Made by a program: the position numbers and the translations under genes. Below are positions 1-12,400 of a stretch of 64,000 nt of DNA, piece by piece. The notes below the pieces were generated by a model that saw only the letters and a program-made list of their open reading frames with translations, did not search any database and was not told the DNA's origin. The stretch comes from Fasciolopsis buskii. Taxonomy: Eukaryota > Platyhelminthes > Trematoda > Plagiorchiida > Fasciolidae. Within the stretch, counting starts at the first letter, position 1, and every line of letters starts with the position of its first letter. The stretch covers positions 62,001 through 126,000 of the forward strand of contig LUCM01006147.1 in NCBI GenBank assembly GCA_008360955.1, given 5' to 3'.

Positions 1-302
1 CACCGGGTTTTCTTCTCATCGGCGACTGTGGTTTAGTGGCGAGGTGATGAATTTGCCACGTGAAAATCAATCATATTCTCAATCGAAGGTCGACGCGATG
101 CGAGAACGGCGCGATGGGTCTAGCAGTAAGTCACCGTAACCACTATGCACTGTTCTGGATGAAACGAAAACAACGATCATTGCAGCTCTGGTCACTACAT
201 AACTCAGACACATTTCTTGCCGGGAACTGTAATGTAGGCTGTTATAGGAACAGCTGGATTTGTCTGTTGATTTGATGTTGTCAACACAGCAACAGCACCT
301 GG

Positions 303-490
303 CTGGCGGTGGTCAAGCGCATAGGGTCGCGTGGTTTTGACTTGAAGTTCGCAGGTTCGAATCCTCCCGCCGGCGGTCAGCTTCCCCACTTGACAGTCCT
401 CTGTTGGCCTGGGCGCTCTTCCTGAAAACCAATGTACTTTGATATTTCGCTAATATTGGGATTAAAAAGATAAAGAAAAAAAAAACCGTT
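303..490 (+). repeat. tRNA-headed SINE-like repeat, family A
   Basis: It begins ggcggtggtcaagcgcatag (box A-like), has gcaggttcgaatcctcccg (box B), continues through a pyrimidine-rich body and ends in an A-rich tail. Related copies occur elsewhere in the window. Box B matches the Pol III GGTTCGAATCC consensus exactly. There is no intact tRNA fold, so it is not a tRNA gene. Confidence 0.75.
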
Positions 491-1038
491 GACGAACTGG
501 AATTCGAACGTGTCAGCAGGACCCGGTGTATAAACAGCACAGGACCCACTCGATGGAAAGCTACAATCAGGAAGCCAGTCGGGACGATCTGACCAAGATG
601 GGGACAGCGACGCTCAAATGACCGAAGCCGTGACCACGGAGTCATAACCAAACGGGGAAGTGGACAGACAGCTACTAAAGGGGGCCATTATGTTTTGCAC
701 GGGGTCTAAAATATCGTCCATGTAAAGGACAGCGTGATTCACCAATTCGAATTGGCTCTTCGCGTAAACAAATTTGTGCCTATTAGGCTTGCCTTCGCTC
801 TACCGTAAGACGGAGCTGATGTATAACGTTTCGGATACTGACCACCAAGCAGGATCAAGCCTAGTGACAAAAATCCGTTGTGTCAAACCGGGGGCAAAAG
901 TTTTCGCAAACTTTTCAATCCAACCGTAGTTCTCCACGTGAAGTTCTACGGGGCTGCTGTCCTTACGATGCAAGGAAGAAGTTTTGAACAAGTAGCATGC
1001 CCGATGCTGGTCCATGGGTCAAAGTAGCTCAGCTTCAA

Positions 1039-1072
1039 TGATGTGATGTTGTGATGTTGTGATGTTATGATG
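1039..1072 (+). repeat. Short TGATGT/GATGTTGT tandem repeat
   Basis: Four to five imperfect units of gatgttgt. Confidence 0.8.
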
Positions 1073-3360
1073 CCTTCACATAACCGGTCTTCCCTCTTTT
1101 GGGAAACCTTCAAAAGTCAGGTCGTTCTTCTTGAAACTAACCTACATTTTTTGATTCAATAATACGAGAAGGTAAAAGATAACAGAAATGGAACGAAAGT
1201 CTTACGTATGCCTCATCGTACAATGTAAGTCAGCAAAATGTTTTTCAGATCTCGTGAGCGCCAGATAGGTTTGCCCAACTCTAATGGATTGACAATCTGG
1301 AACCATTAATGAAAATGAAACAAGGAGTGGAAGCCCTCTTTAGGGGTGAAGACATTTCTTCAACAGTTTCATGGCATTCTTATAAACGTTCTCACAAATG
1401 AGAAGCTGCGATGAGGGAGTTTAAAAAATATCCGTCGCATGGCTCACAGAATAGCAGAATTTGTCGAGTGCTGATGAGTTAGACAACGAGAGAAATCCAG
1501 AGCTTATTTGGGCAGGCTTTTCGTCGCTCTTGACCGCTTTAAAAGTCGAGTAGAATGAGCACACGTTCTGGGACAACGCACTCTGCAACGGCACACCGCG
1601 TGAGAATTGTAGAACTCAGTTCCGTGACCTGGCCGTATCGCATGGTTGTCGTCACTTGCTTTAAATTGGGCGAAAAAGTGCCTGTTTATTGCAAACCCCG
1701 ATTATGTCACGAGTAAAAACTAGCCGCGGCCCTCATGGGACAACCAGGGAGCTATTATTGACGAAGAACGTTGTAGGTACGGTCCGGATTAGTGTTAATG
1801 AACCAAGAGTAGACAAATTCGTAGTACGGAGAGCGTTTTTTGTGCACCCAACCATTCAAACCCATCCCAAGGTTATTTATTAGGTCAAAAAGTGTTATTT
1901 TCATTTGTTTAACCGTGTTTTCTCTCCCCATCCATCACCTAGAAACTCTAGTCTGTTTAAAATCACAAAGCATTGTACCAATCGAATTAAAAGAGATTAA
2001 GTAGTCGGTCTTATTGACTTACGAATTATCGAAACAAAACTCATATCATTTGGTAGTTGATCCAGCCGAATGTAAGAGGTGGTCTACAAATGTGGGTTAG
2101 GCCAACGAGTTGGTTTATACCTCTCCTCCCTCCACCACCTTCTCCTCGCGGATGGAAATCAAAGTCATTTCCGATAATCATGAGCGTATCGATTCCTCGT
2201 ATCAAGGTTAGAAATCATCAGAATATCTGTTAGGGAAATGTCCCACCTAGCCAAGATAATGGAACAAGCTTCGCGATCCGGCCGGTGTGGCGAGATGGGA
2301 CCATCTTGAGTGATCGATGTTAGAGAGAAAATACACAGGCACGTGACAGTCCCCTAATCGATGACCCGTATCTGCCGAGTGCGCACCCATAGCACTAAAA
2401 TGGCTTTTGTTTATCCACTCCCCACCAATGCTCATTCAGACTTGTGTTTTTTGTTTTGTTGAGATAGCTGCCTAGGTATTCTACGTATGTGACGAACAAA
2501 CAAAAAAAAGCAAATAATCACAGTAGAATCGAAAACAAACAATTAGTCTTTCAGACTGAATAAAAACCATAGATCGCCTGATGAACGGAATGCTTAATTT
2601 AGCTGAGGGAAAGTTTTCAGTCCCCGTTGGCCATCACTGAGGATGACGTGAACAAACTTGGCTCTGCAATTCAGACTGGTTGGCATAGTGGCAACACAAA
2701 CTGGACCTTCCAACTTGGAATAGTCGGGTACAAACTGTGTGTGCCATAAACGATGAACGATGCGCTCCGGATGAGGTCCAATTAGAATAAAACTCGAGTC
2801 TGAGACCTCTGGAATCCAAAGGTGATCAGATAACATGACGTTTATGTATCAATTCCTAGAGATGGTTAGTCAAATGGAAAAATCGTATTTTCCAGTCTTC
2901 GTGTCATTAATTCACGATTATCTCTCTCAGTAGTATAGGTGCTAGCCAGAAGCAAATATCATCGAAAAATGAAGTTGTTTCCCTACAAATTTATTCCCCA
3001 TGTTTGGCTGCAGAATTTAACTAACTGAAAAAAATGCTGAATCGTCGAATCTCCGATTTAATCAGGTAATCCTTAAAACTACTCGGTCGTGCGAGTATTG
3101 ACGAAAGTTCGAGAAACACGGGAGACTTGATGGTTTTTCTTATCAGTTGTTTTATTTTAATTAGCAAAAGTCTTCGAGGAGACAATTCGGGCGAAAAAAC
3201 AAAATAGTTGGCTTGAACATGATAATTGTTTATTCCTTTGTCATTGTGAAATTACATTCAATAATTTCGAAGCTTGTGGCCACTTTTCGGTGTTTCTGAA
3301 GTTGAATTAATAAATGTCTCTCAACTGCAATTTTATTTCCCCCTGTATTGGATCTAACAG

Positions 3361-3481
3361 TGGACTATGCCGCATTCGCTCCGGGTTTGTCCACGGTGAA
3401 TCAGTTGAAACAAGAGCCATCTGATCAACCGTACACTATTTTCGCTCCGAAAATAGGAGAGAACGGAGAAAACGGCGATGG
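3361..3481 (+). CDS. FAS1 gene, first exon seen in window
   Basis: The acceptor is a T-rich tract ending in ctaacag and the donor is gtaagt at 3482. It encodes the front of FAS1 domain 1, including the YTIFAP strand. It starts with the last two bases of a split codon, so it cannot be the initiating exon in this frame. It ends with two bases (gg) that join the t of the next exon to form glycine. Confidence 0.8.
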
Positions 3482-6400
3482 GTAAGTGTCAGATAGTTTT
3501 CCAACCTAAGCGGACTGTTAGACGAACAGACAGACGGACAGGCGGATAGAGAGACAGAAAAATAGACTTATTTGTAGATAGGCGAACGGACAGGTAGACA
3601 AGCAGATAGACAAGCAGACAGACTCACGTGCAGACAGTCGAACGGACAGGTAGACAGAAGGATAGGCAGACAAGCAGAGTCACGTGCAGACAGGCGAACG
3701 GACAGACAGACAGAGAGACGGACAGACAGACGGGCAGAAGGGCAGTATGAGATTTGTCGACTGAGATGCGTGCCGTCTACGATAGGAAAAACAGTTACGT
3801 ACTTCGTGACATTGATGGATTTGCCAATCTGATTAGCTTCCAAATGAAGTAGTTTCCATCGAATACTCGCCTCATATGTTTCATTAGACGGAGATATTTT
3901 GGCCTTGTCGATCCTTCCAAAAACGATTCCAATTCGAATGTCAGTATACTACTGACATACTACTGACGTACAAAGCTTAATATAAAACTAACTCCGAATT
4001 TTTTCCGGTAGTTAATGAACTTTGATGTAGGCGGGGTGCGCAGATGCATTTACTTCACAGTTTTTCTAAGCAGTTATTAGTGGCTAGTAAACAACAAAAT
4101 CTAGAAATTGTAATTCACACAATTATTCCTTCTATTACACTCGTAACGATTGTTTGACTGACCTACTGATATCTCGTCCTTTGAGCCGTGAAACGGGACG
4201 TATGTCTCACCTACAAATTCTCGCACTCCTACTGTAAAGTGCACTGATTGTCTACGCCCTTTTCATAAAAGTCGCGAGCAGATGTGCCCTATGGAAGACC
4301 TCGTTCGTGCATAACTCCAAACTAAAGTGAAAGATAATACCGACAACCGTCTTCCTGAGAAATGATTGCTGTGCCGAGATGTACTGTATTGTATTGTATT
4401 GCACTATATAGACATTAAACCACATAAGTGCCTGCATTACGGTTAAAAACAACAGTTGAAGAAAGCAGTTGAACTAGTTACTTGGCAAAACAAAACCATG
4501 GTGGGAAGAAAAACTCGTGGGAAGAAAACTCGGCATCTGGAAAAGGTTGCTGCGAAACTGTGTTGAAACACTGTCCTGATTTGTCAGGATGCTTGCTAAA
4601 TGAGGGACAATGGATTACCCATAGATGTTGATTCTGGAGGGTATGTAACGAAAAAGGGATGGTGTACCAATACAGGAGCGGCATTTTGAAAAATCGTTGT
4701 GCAAAGGATGAGTGGGATCTGAAAGTATTTTGGAAGTAAACATTTCACATGTGGATAGGTGCTGATCCCATAGTTTAAAGGAGAATTCGGTTAGTGGCAT
4801 GAAAGATACATAGATAATAACTGACAGTTAGGGCTCTTGCAAGGAGGCCCGTTGAGGTAACAGAAGAACATTAAGGAAGGATTGGTAAAACTTTGACAAA
4901 CAAAAAGGTAGATGATGCTTTTTTCACGTAGTGGTGCCGAAGACTGGTGAAAGTTTCTTGCACAGCTAGCATTTTATCAATACCGACTCTAGACGTTTTG
5001 CAGAATCGACCGAGGTGAACGCATTTGAGTTGATGACGAACGGTTCAAACTTGGCACACAGACCAGGAGATAGCGAAAGAGAGAACAGATATTGGAAACG
5101 CTTAAATATGTTACGACTTAAACTGGCCTGCACAAAAAGATTGTAAATAAGAAACACATTGTTTGGAAATCTCTGAAAATCATCGTTGCTATGGCCCATT
5201 GATAGGGAGAGAGAGCAGCACCAGCGTAAAGGAACTAGTCAGTATGTCACTGATGTATATGGAGAACAGATATGAGGAAACGACAATATCCTTAAGGAGC
5301 GCCTGAGTTGTTAACCAAAGGTCTTCACGTTTTATCGCCCACTCGTGTGTACCGGGTATTATCGGTAAATTAATCAGACAACCATGCTAATGACAACTTG
5401 AGGAAACCGAATGTTTCCAGTTTACGAAGTGGGGGAAACCGTGAGACTGAATCGGACACAGATGAATAGCCTGCGAATGCAAAATGTACAGGTTTAATCA
5501 TTCCATGTAAGGACTGGCAAGCATGATCAGCAAGGAAGGCGATAGCGTTCAAAGTGGACCTCGAGGGAATTCCTATAAGGATACAGGTGCTTTAGTCATG
5601 CAGTTATTGTCAGTTTAAGATCGCAAGTTGTTATAGCAATGAGGTGAAATCGTCTACCTAAAGCAATGAAATTACCAGATATAAGGATGTGAACGGGTCT
5701 CCGGCAGCCACGAGTAGAATGCAAGCTTGATGTTTTGTTAATCAGCGAAGTGAGGGCATCATTCAGAGTCACAGTATTGTGCCCTAGTGGAGATGAAAAA
5801 AAGACTGTCAGAACTTGCCCATGAGGTGATTTTTGATGACACGGAGAAGCTTAAACACTTCTTATCTGAAAAACTTTCATTGATGTGGTATCGAACCATA
5901 CAAATATAACTTAGGTACAATTAGATAGACGGTGGGAGGCACAATTAATACTGCGAGCATCCGCAAAAGTCTCCTTTTCTTCCCGTACAACAACCGAAGA
6001 CCTTATCATAGGGATAAGCTGTTGTTACTACTCAGTAGCCGGTTTTCGACCGTCGCTTCAAAACGACTTATTTCGGCCCTCATTAGGATGGTGATGTATC
6101 GGACGCGTGAACAGTCACAGAATTCGACATGGTGTTCCTTCAGTCGTATTAGGAACTTTAGGATCAGAGAATAAATGGGGCCACTTGGGATGAATAAGGT
6201 TTCCAGAGGACAGCAAATCGAAAAGATCCTATTGGACGTGTCTGTGTGGAACTTTACGTTGCCATGACACAAGAGTTCAAAGCAAAATCAAGGAGATGCG
6301 CGTAAAACAGACTTTTGAAGAAGAATGAGACAGTCGTATGGAATTTCACGGAGGCCTACAGAAATTTCGTTTGGTTGCTTGAATGAATGAATGAATGAAT

Positions 6401-9400
6401 GAATGAATGAATGAATGGAGTACAGATCTTAGGTCTAAGTATAATCAGACAATACCCACTTGTTCAGATGAGCGTGCGTAGTTGCAAAGAGAGCGATTCA
6501 AGATATCTGGCGATAAGTACACCTAGAAGATAGTTTGCTCTGGTGAGAGAAATGCAGAAATTCACAAGTACTGAGTGATAAGATCGATGGACGATTGAAA
6601 TCACTCATAATAACGTAAATTACCATCCAAAAGTGAGTTGATTGTTCTTATTCCAGATGTCAGTAGGGCAATTAAACACAGCGGATTGTTTGACATCAAA
6701 TCACAGTGGTAGAGCTAAGCAATTGCAAAATTCCATTGATTTACTTGGAAATACTAAATTGGTCGATGCTATCTGCAATTCATAAACTTTGCTTCGGCAA
6801 GTTTTTGGCAGGAGACAACAAGCCGCGTAGTGAACGAAAAAAGGTATCTACAATCGATTGCTACATTGTATGTTTTCTGCCAGCCTTTTGATCATCGAGA
6901 AAGGAAGAACAAATTCAGGAGAAGTGGCTAGTCGATCGACATGCATTATGTTGACCGCACATTGTCGAGTGATGTACGATACGAGGGGAACCAAGATCAA
7001 AATGTCTGGCCTCAATCGGAACAAAATGGAAGCCAACTGGTCGGTTTGAAAATCTGAATAATTTTGAAAAACACTCGAAAGAAAGTGAACAACGGTATAA
7101 ACTGATAAACAAATGAATACCGGGCGGATGACCATCGTTTATGGGATTTCGTCTCTCTCTCTCTCAACTACATCTTGACGCTGTCCAATCCATACCTGTC
7201 AGATGCCGTTTCAGTTAGCTATTCTCGTACAAACTTGTATTAGCGAAATAGCAATCGAATGTACCGCTAATGTTGATCGACTCACACTGGTACCTTTGTG
7301 TTCTTACCGATTCAAGATAAGACTAAACAAAACGTGACGCGAAGAACCAACCAATTAGTCACTGGAATTTGATAAAAATCACTAGGACAGATTGGTCGTG
7401 TGAAATACGGTAAATTTCCGCAGTACATTACAAACGTTTCCTTATTTCATGAAATTTACCATTAAAAAAACACCACAGAATCATTGTACAGCCGATTTAT
7501 TATTCTTCCTAATTGTCCCTTACAAATTTACAGTCCGTTACAAATAGAACAACATGTGGTCAAAGGACGTGTTTATGTGGAAGATTTGAAAGATGGAATG
7601 GATTTGGAAACGTTGGACGGGAAACGAAAATTGCATGTGAACAAATATCCATACGGTGTAAGTTGCCACTAACGATACGGGAAAGGAGGTGAGAGTTGAT
7701 TGACAAATAAGAAAAATGAACTTAAACAAATTTATCATGACCAAATGACGTAAGGAATGTATTGAAAAATCGATGTGCCATGTATTGATTTTAATTGTGA
7801 ATGATATAATGTTAATAACACACAGCGTTGTTGGTTTATGTAATACGCCAACGTTTCGACTACCGTGGGTAGTCTTTCTCAATGCAAGTTTGTAAAACGT
7901 TGGCTTTTTACGTTTACCAACAACGCTGTGTTATTAACATTATATCATTCACAATTCAAACAAATCTACGTCGACTGATACGGTGATATTGTCCAGTGGC
8001 AGTTGGTAACCAATAAATTCTACAAAATTACAGAATCATTTCTGAACTGGACTTTTGCCAAAATCTTTCGAAGTTTGGTAAGACGAAGTTGTCTTGTTTC
8101 ACCTGCTCGATTATCCAATCAATAATTGGTTGCCCTTTGTACGAAAATGTGTCACCTACTAAATGTGCTGTTATGCCGATCGGGAAATTTCTCAAGAATC
8201 AAGAAACACACCAGTTTGATGGTTTGAATTTCCACGACAGAATCAGGTCAAATTATCTATGGTCTCACTTTATCCGGAGTACCGAATCAGAGCAGAGCAA
8301 ATAGGATTGAATGCAACCATTCAACAGTTTCACGAAGGAAACTTGCTAGGGAGAATGAAGGAAGAAAAATCTGATCACACTGATTAAATGTGAAAAGTGT
8401 CCCAGCGGCAGTTTTCACAAACAAACAGTTGTGTCGAATCAGTGTCCTTCCATTTATCATTCACGTGAACTCTAATCTTTAGCAATGGTGAGAAACGGCT
8501 GTTTTAATAGTTGAAGAAATTGGTCCAAAACATTGAACAGGTTGGATGAAAACCACTCTATCGGTATTGTTATTTTAAGCTTAGAAAAGCCGCTCATTCG
8601 GGCTAGAACTTAGTCATCCGGTATCAGTTTGACATTTCCCCTGGGTGACTAGGGTATCCGGTTTTACCGGTACCAATTTAATTTCATATTTTGAGAGGAA
8701 ACACACCAGTACATTGTGAAAGCATAGTACACGGCTCGACTACGAAACTGTGGGTCAAACAAGTCTCTCTTGACCTCAACTGATGAGGTTCCCCTCCGCC
8801 TTCCCTAAAAAAATAAATAAAATGAAATACAGATAGTAACCGACTCGCATGGGTCTAGTCACCATCCATCCACAAGCTACTTCTGTTCCGTAGCGATTTG
8901 CCCTCTGAACTTTTAGTTGCATCGTGCCCAAACTGAGTTCTCGTCGATATCATGAGACGGGGCAAAGAAATCATTACAAAAGTTCTCTAGATGGATTCTA
9001 TCGACCTCTTTAATCTCAGTGGGAACAGGATGACTGTAATCAAAGGGCCTATTGTTGTCAATGCTCAGCCTCGAAGGATTTCTCCGCACGATGAATAACG
9101 TTTGCGGGGATTTGCATTCAAGCCTGAATCTCACTGGAAATCACTGGTTCGTCGAAACAAGGTGGGTTGGTTTCAACGAAATCGTGATCAAATTAGCAAA
9201 TCAAAGTCCCAAACTTCGATGAGCTCAGTAAGGAAAAAGAGCTCTGGAGGATATTAACTTTTGTGTCCGGCATTGTCTAACGGGCGAGGATCGATCTGAT
9301 AGACACAAGTACGGACATATGCCGGAGGCGATCACACACACGCGCAAGCACACGCACGCAAGCACACACGCAAGCACGCACGCATACATCTTGGTTGCTT

Positions 9401-12400
9401 GCCTCAGCTTTCAAAGAGTACTTGATTCTTATTCTAACTGGTTCTTTTTATGTGTAAGTTTCGATCAGACTTGTCTCACTCGGCAGCCAATCATTTTAAA
9501 ATCAGACAGAAGGGTATTTTTATAAGATAGTCTACACGACTGCATTCGTTAATGTATAAAAAGGTAACGAAGCAAATTTGAAAACTAGACAAGTTAAATT
9601 TTGAGCAAAATTTTGCCCAAATTTCAACAAATCGCCATTAAAAGAAAGGTACTGCCACAATCACATGGGGATTTGGCGGACGAAACTTTTGCAAGCACGA
9701 CGAGGTCGGATTCGACACCGGTGACAACTTAGACAAAGTGTGCGTGTGTGTGTGTGTTCAGTGTTTTGGGGACGCCAGATTCCAAATGTCGTACAAATTT
9801 GATCAGTTGAATCCAATACGATTCGAGGGTTTTCTCATTATTCATTACCATATAGACCTGGCCGACTTCAGGCTGCTTGAGAACCCTTCTCTCGGTTATT
9901 TTTTCCGTTTCACATACGTTTGGTACACGAACGAGTTCATACTAACTGTTCTTTTGTACAAACATGCTTGTTACCTGAGCGCCCCAGCACAGGCTCATGA
10001 TTGCTACTTGTACGTGTATGGCCAACTTATTATACACAAAGGTTGCAAATTTGGCACTTTCGAAGAACCTGATTTTGCACTAGAGATTGTCAATCGTGAA
10101 AAACTTGTTCAATCCTTTACACCTCTCAACCCAACCCAGCCCATGGAAACACAAATGAGCAACAGAGCGTGAGTTTTGCGTGCAATACATCATATCGATG
10201 GTAGAATGGAAGAGCTATACGTTAGCTATGATCACCGCATATCTATACATACCATCTGTTCCGAACTAATAGAACACAAAGTGCTCAAACAGTCCAGTAT
10301 CCTGACTCGATTTAACAAAACTATTATTATCGATTCCCGAATTTCCAATCTGTACCATGTTCCGTATTCGTCCAGAAATTCACATTAGAGAATAATGAAT
10401 AATGAAAAAATTCACGGTACGATGAAAATACATTCACAATTACATTTTGTTTTGGTTTGTTCTTTTGTCCACGTCCAGGTAACTACGGTTGATTGTGTGG
10501 AACTTCTCGATGCCGATCTCGAATGCAAGAGTGGTTTGATACATAAAATAAGACAGGTAAGTGTTGTGTTGTTCACGTGTCCTATCGATTTCTTACGATT
10601 TACTTTACTAGTGAGTACACTTTCTCAGACTGATTTGGTTTTTCTCGAAATACCTCACTATGTGATATCATCGCTTAACTGACCATTAAGAAACCATGAA
10701 AGCACTGTACAGCTGTTTCATCCTTGTTGGGAATCATCCGCGGTGCATATCCACCGCGCCCGAACTGGGACGCGAACCCGGGACGAGCGACTGTGAGTCG
10801 AACGTCTTAGCCATTACGCTACCGCAGAGGCTTTGAACGGTTTGTTGAACTTCACCACATGAAGTTGTACCTATCCGTCACTGAGAAAGCCTCTCTCGTG
10901 TCAGAGTGATCAGAAGATCCACGATCGAATTGTGTCCTATTCTGTCTCGAATTCTACAGCAATGCTTTTAAACTATGGTATCCAATTCTTGGACCCCGTA
11001 AAGTGCTGTAGTGTACTGAATTAAAATTTAGAGCAATATGAAAACAGAGGAACCGTAAAGGCGAAAATTCATTTATTTAGACATCTATTTGTCTCATTGA
11101 TAAAGTTTCACTATAAATCGATTCCGCAAGGGCTCTTTTTTCCTACGGAGAATGGTTCACCTAATGACTGCTTCATGTGTACATATAAATCGTGAAATCG
11201 ATTTTCTTTGATGGTCTGAGAAAAAAGACACACGGCATGACGACAGATTTACAACGTGGAAACTCTATCATGAGGAAGTTTATCGGCCGAATGAATAAAC
11301 ACATTGCAGACTGACGTCACCAGTATAATCAGTCTTATTTGTAATTGTGGGCGTTTATCGAACGTCCATTTGGTTAATTACAGTTCACGAATTATGTGCA
11401 GTAATATGTGACCATAATACACGTTTCTTTTTCTTCATAAACTTAGTGTAAATTGACGGTACAATGGGTTAAGGGAAAACGGGTCCATTTTCGACTGTTA
11501 CTGATTGCAAATGAGAGATTAAATTTGTACTGGCGAGCCAGGTTAAATATACAGTTGATGATATTATTGTTTTCAAAAGAATTCTTTAAATAACCCATGG
11601 CCTTGGTATTGGATCCGAACATGTCAGCGATCTGAGTTCCCATTCGGACTACCATCGGGAAATACATTTGAGCACTACTCATATGAAAATCGATTGGATC
11701 CATTTTTCCCGAGAACACAGTGCAATTAATGAAAGGGACATTCACCAGTTATAGAATGCAGGACGAGTATGTCACCGACGGTGTTGGGAATCGAAACCGG
11801 GACAGTCGCTTCCGAAATTTTTCGTTACATACACCAAGCATTAGTATAGTGAAAAAGCGCTCTGTATAGCTCCTCGGGTTCACTACACGGTGCAAGAGGA
11901 AATTACAAATCCGAGTAAGGTCCAAATAGCCCAGCGTAACAATCACCAGTGTCCCTAGCCTCAGTCGGTCTAGGCTGTTACCCGTTGAGTAGTGAACTGC
12001 CATTGTAATTGTTTATTGTATATGTACATTTTTTCAGCCCCTTGGAGGTCGATCTGTCGGACCAAATGTGGATCGCAGTTCGGTACTGAGTTTTCTACAA
12101 ACCTATCCGGATACGCGAGAATTCACGGGAGATCTGCCCAACCAAGTCAAATCAGATTTGGGCAATGTAGCCTCCGGTAAACGATATACTGTGTTGGCTC
12201 CACGCAATCAAGCATGGGCAGCATTGAAACGTCGATATCCCCGTCAATTGATCGGCCAAGTAAGAAAAGTGTACAGTCTGAGAACAGTTTGAAAAGGCGC
12301 AGTTGCTCTTTTTCGACCAATCGCAGGGTGCTGTCGCGTCTTAGTGGAGCCTAACAAAATCGCATGGGATTTTGGTTCTGATTAGGACACATGAGTTCAG

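Larger units (their letters stand above)
1..3360. other. Upstream region of the FAS1 gene, no exon recognised
   Basis: Apart from the SINE at 303-490 and the short tandem repeat at 1039-1072 I see no convincing coding segment. An upstream FAS1 exon ending with one spare base must exist here or further upstream. Open frames up to 112 codons look like chance or repeat. Confidence 0.6.
3482..7533 (+). other. FAS1 gene intron
   Basis: Holds the GACA minisatellite, a family E repeat and a (GAAT)n run; otherwise no gene seen. Confidence 0.75.
7658..10478 (+). other. FAS1 gene intron
   Basis: Holds the nested palindrome at 7793-7956 and CA/TG runs near 9.3 and 9.74 kb. A 144-codon open frame at 9738-10172 starts inside a TG repeat and shows no known motif. 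Confidence 0.75.
10557..12037 (+). other. FAS1 gene intron
   Basis: Holds an antisense family B SINE and a tentative antisense tRNA-like repeat; nothing else recognised. Confidence 0.75.

Noticed and set aside
1471..1510. ctgatgag...gagaaa, hammerhead-like
   Set aside because: Stem II would be only 3 bp and the GAAA box is displaced; no stem I.
3568..3843. Cys/Leu-rich minus-strand ORF
   Set aside because: A translation of the GACA minisatellite.
9738..10172. 144-codon plus-strand ORF
   Set aside because: Starts inside a TG repeat, shows no known motif, and lies between two phase-compatible FAS1 exons. An ORF of this length is expected by chance in this much sequence.
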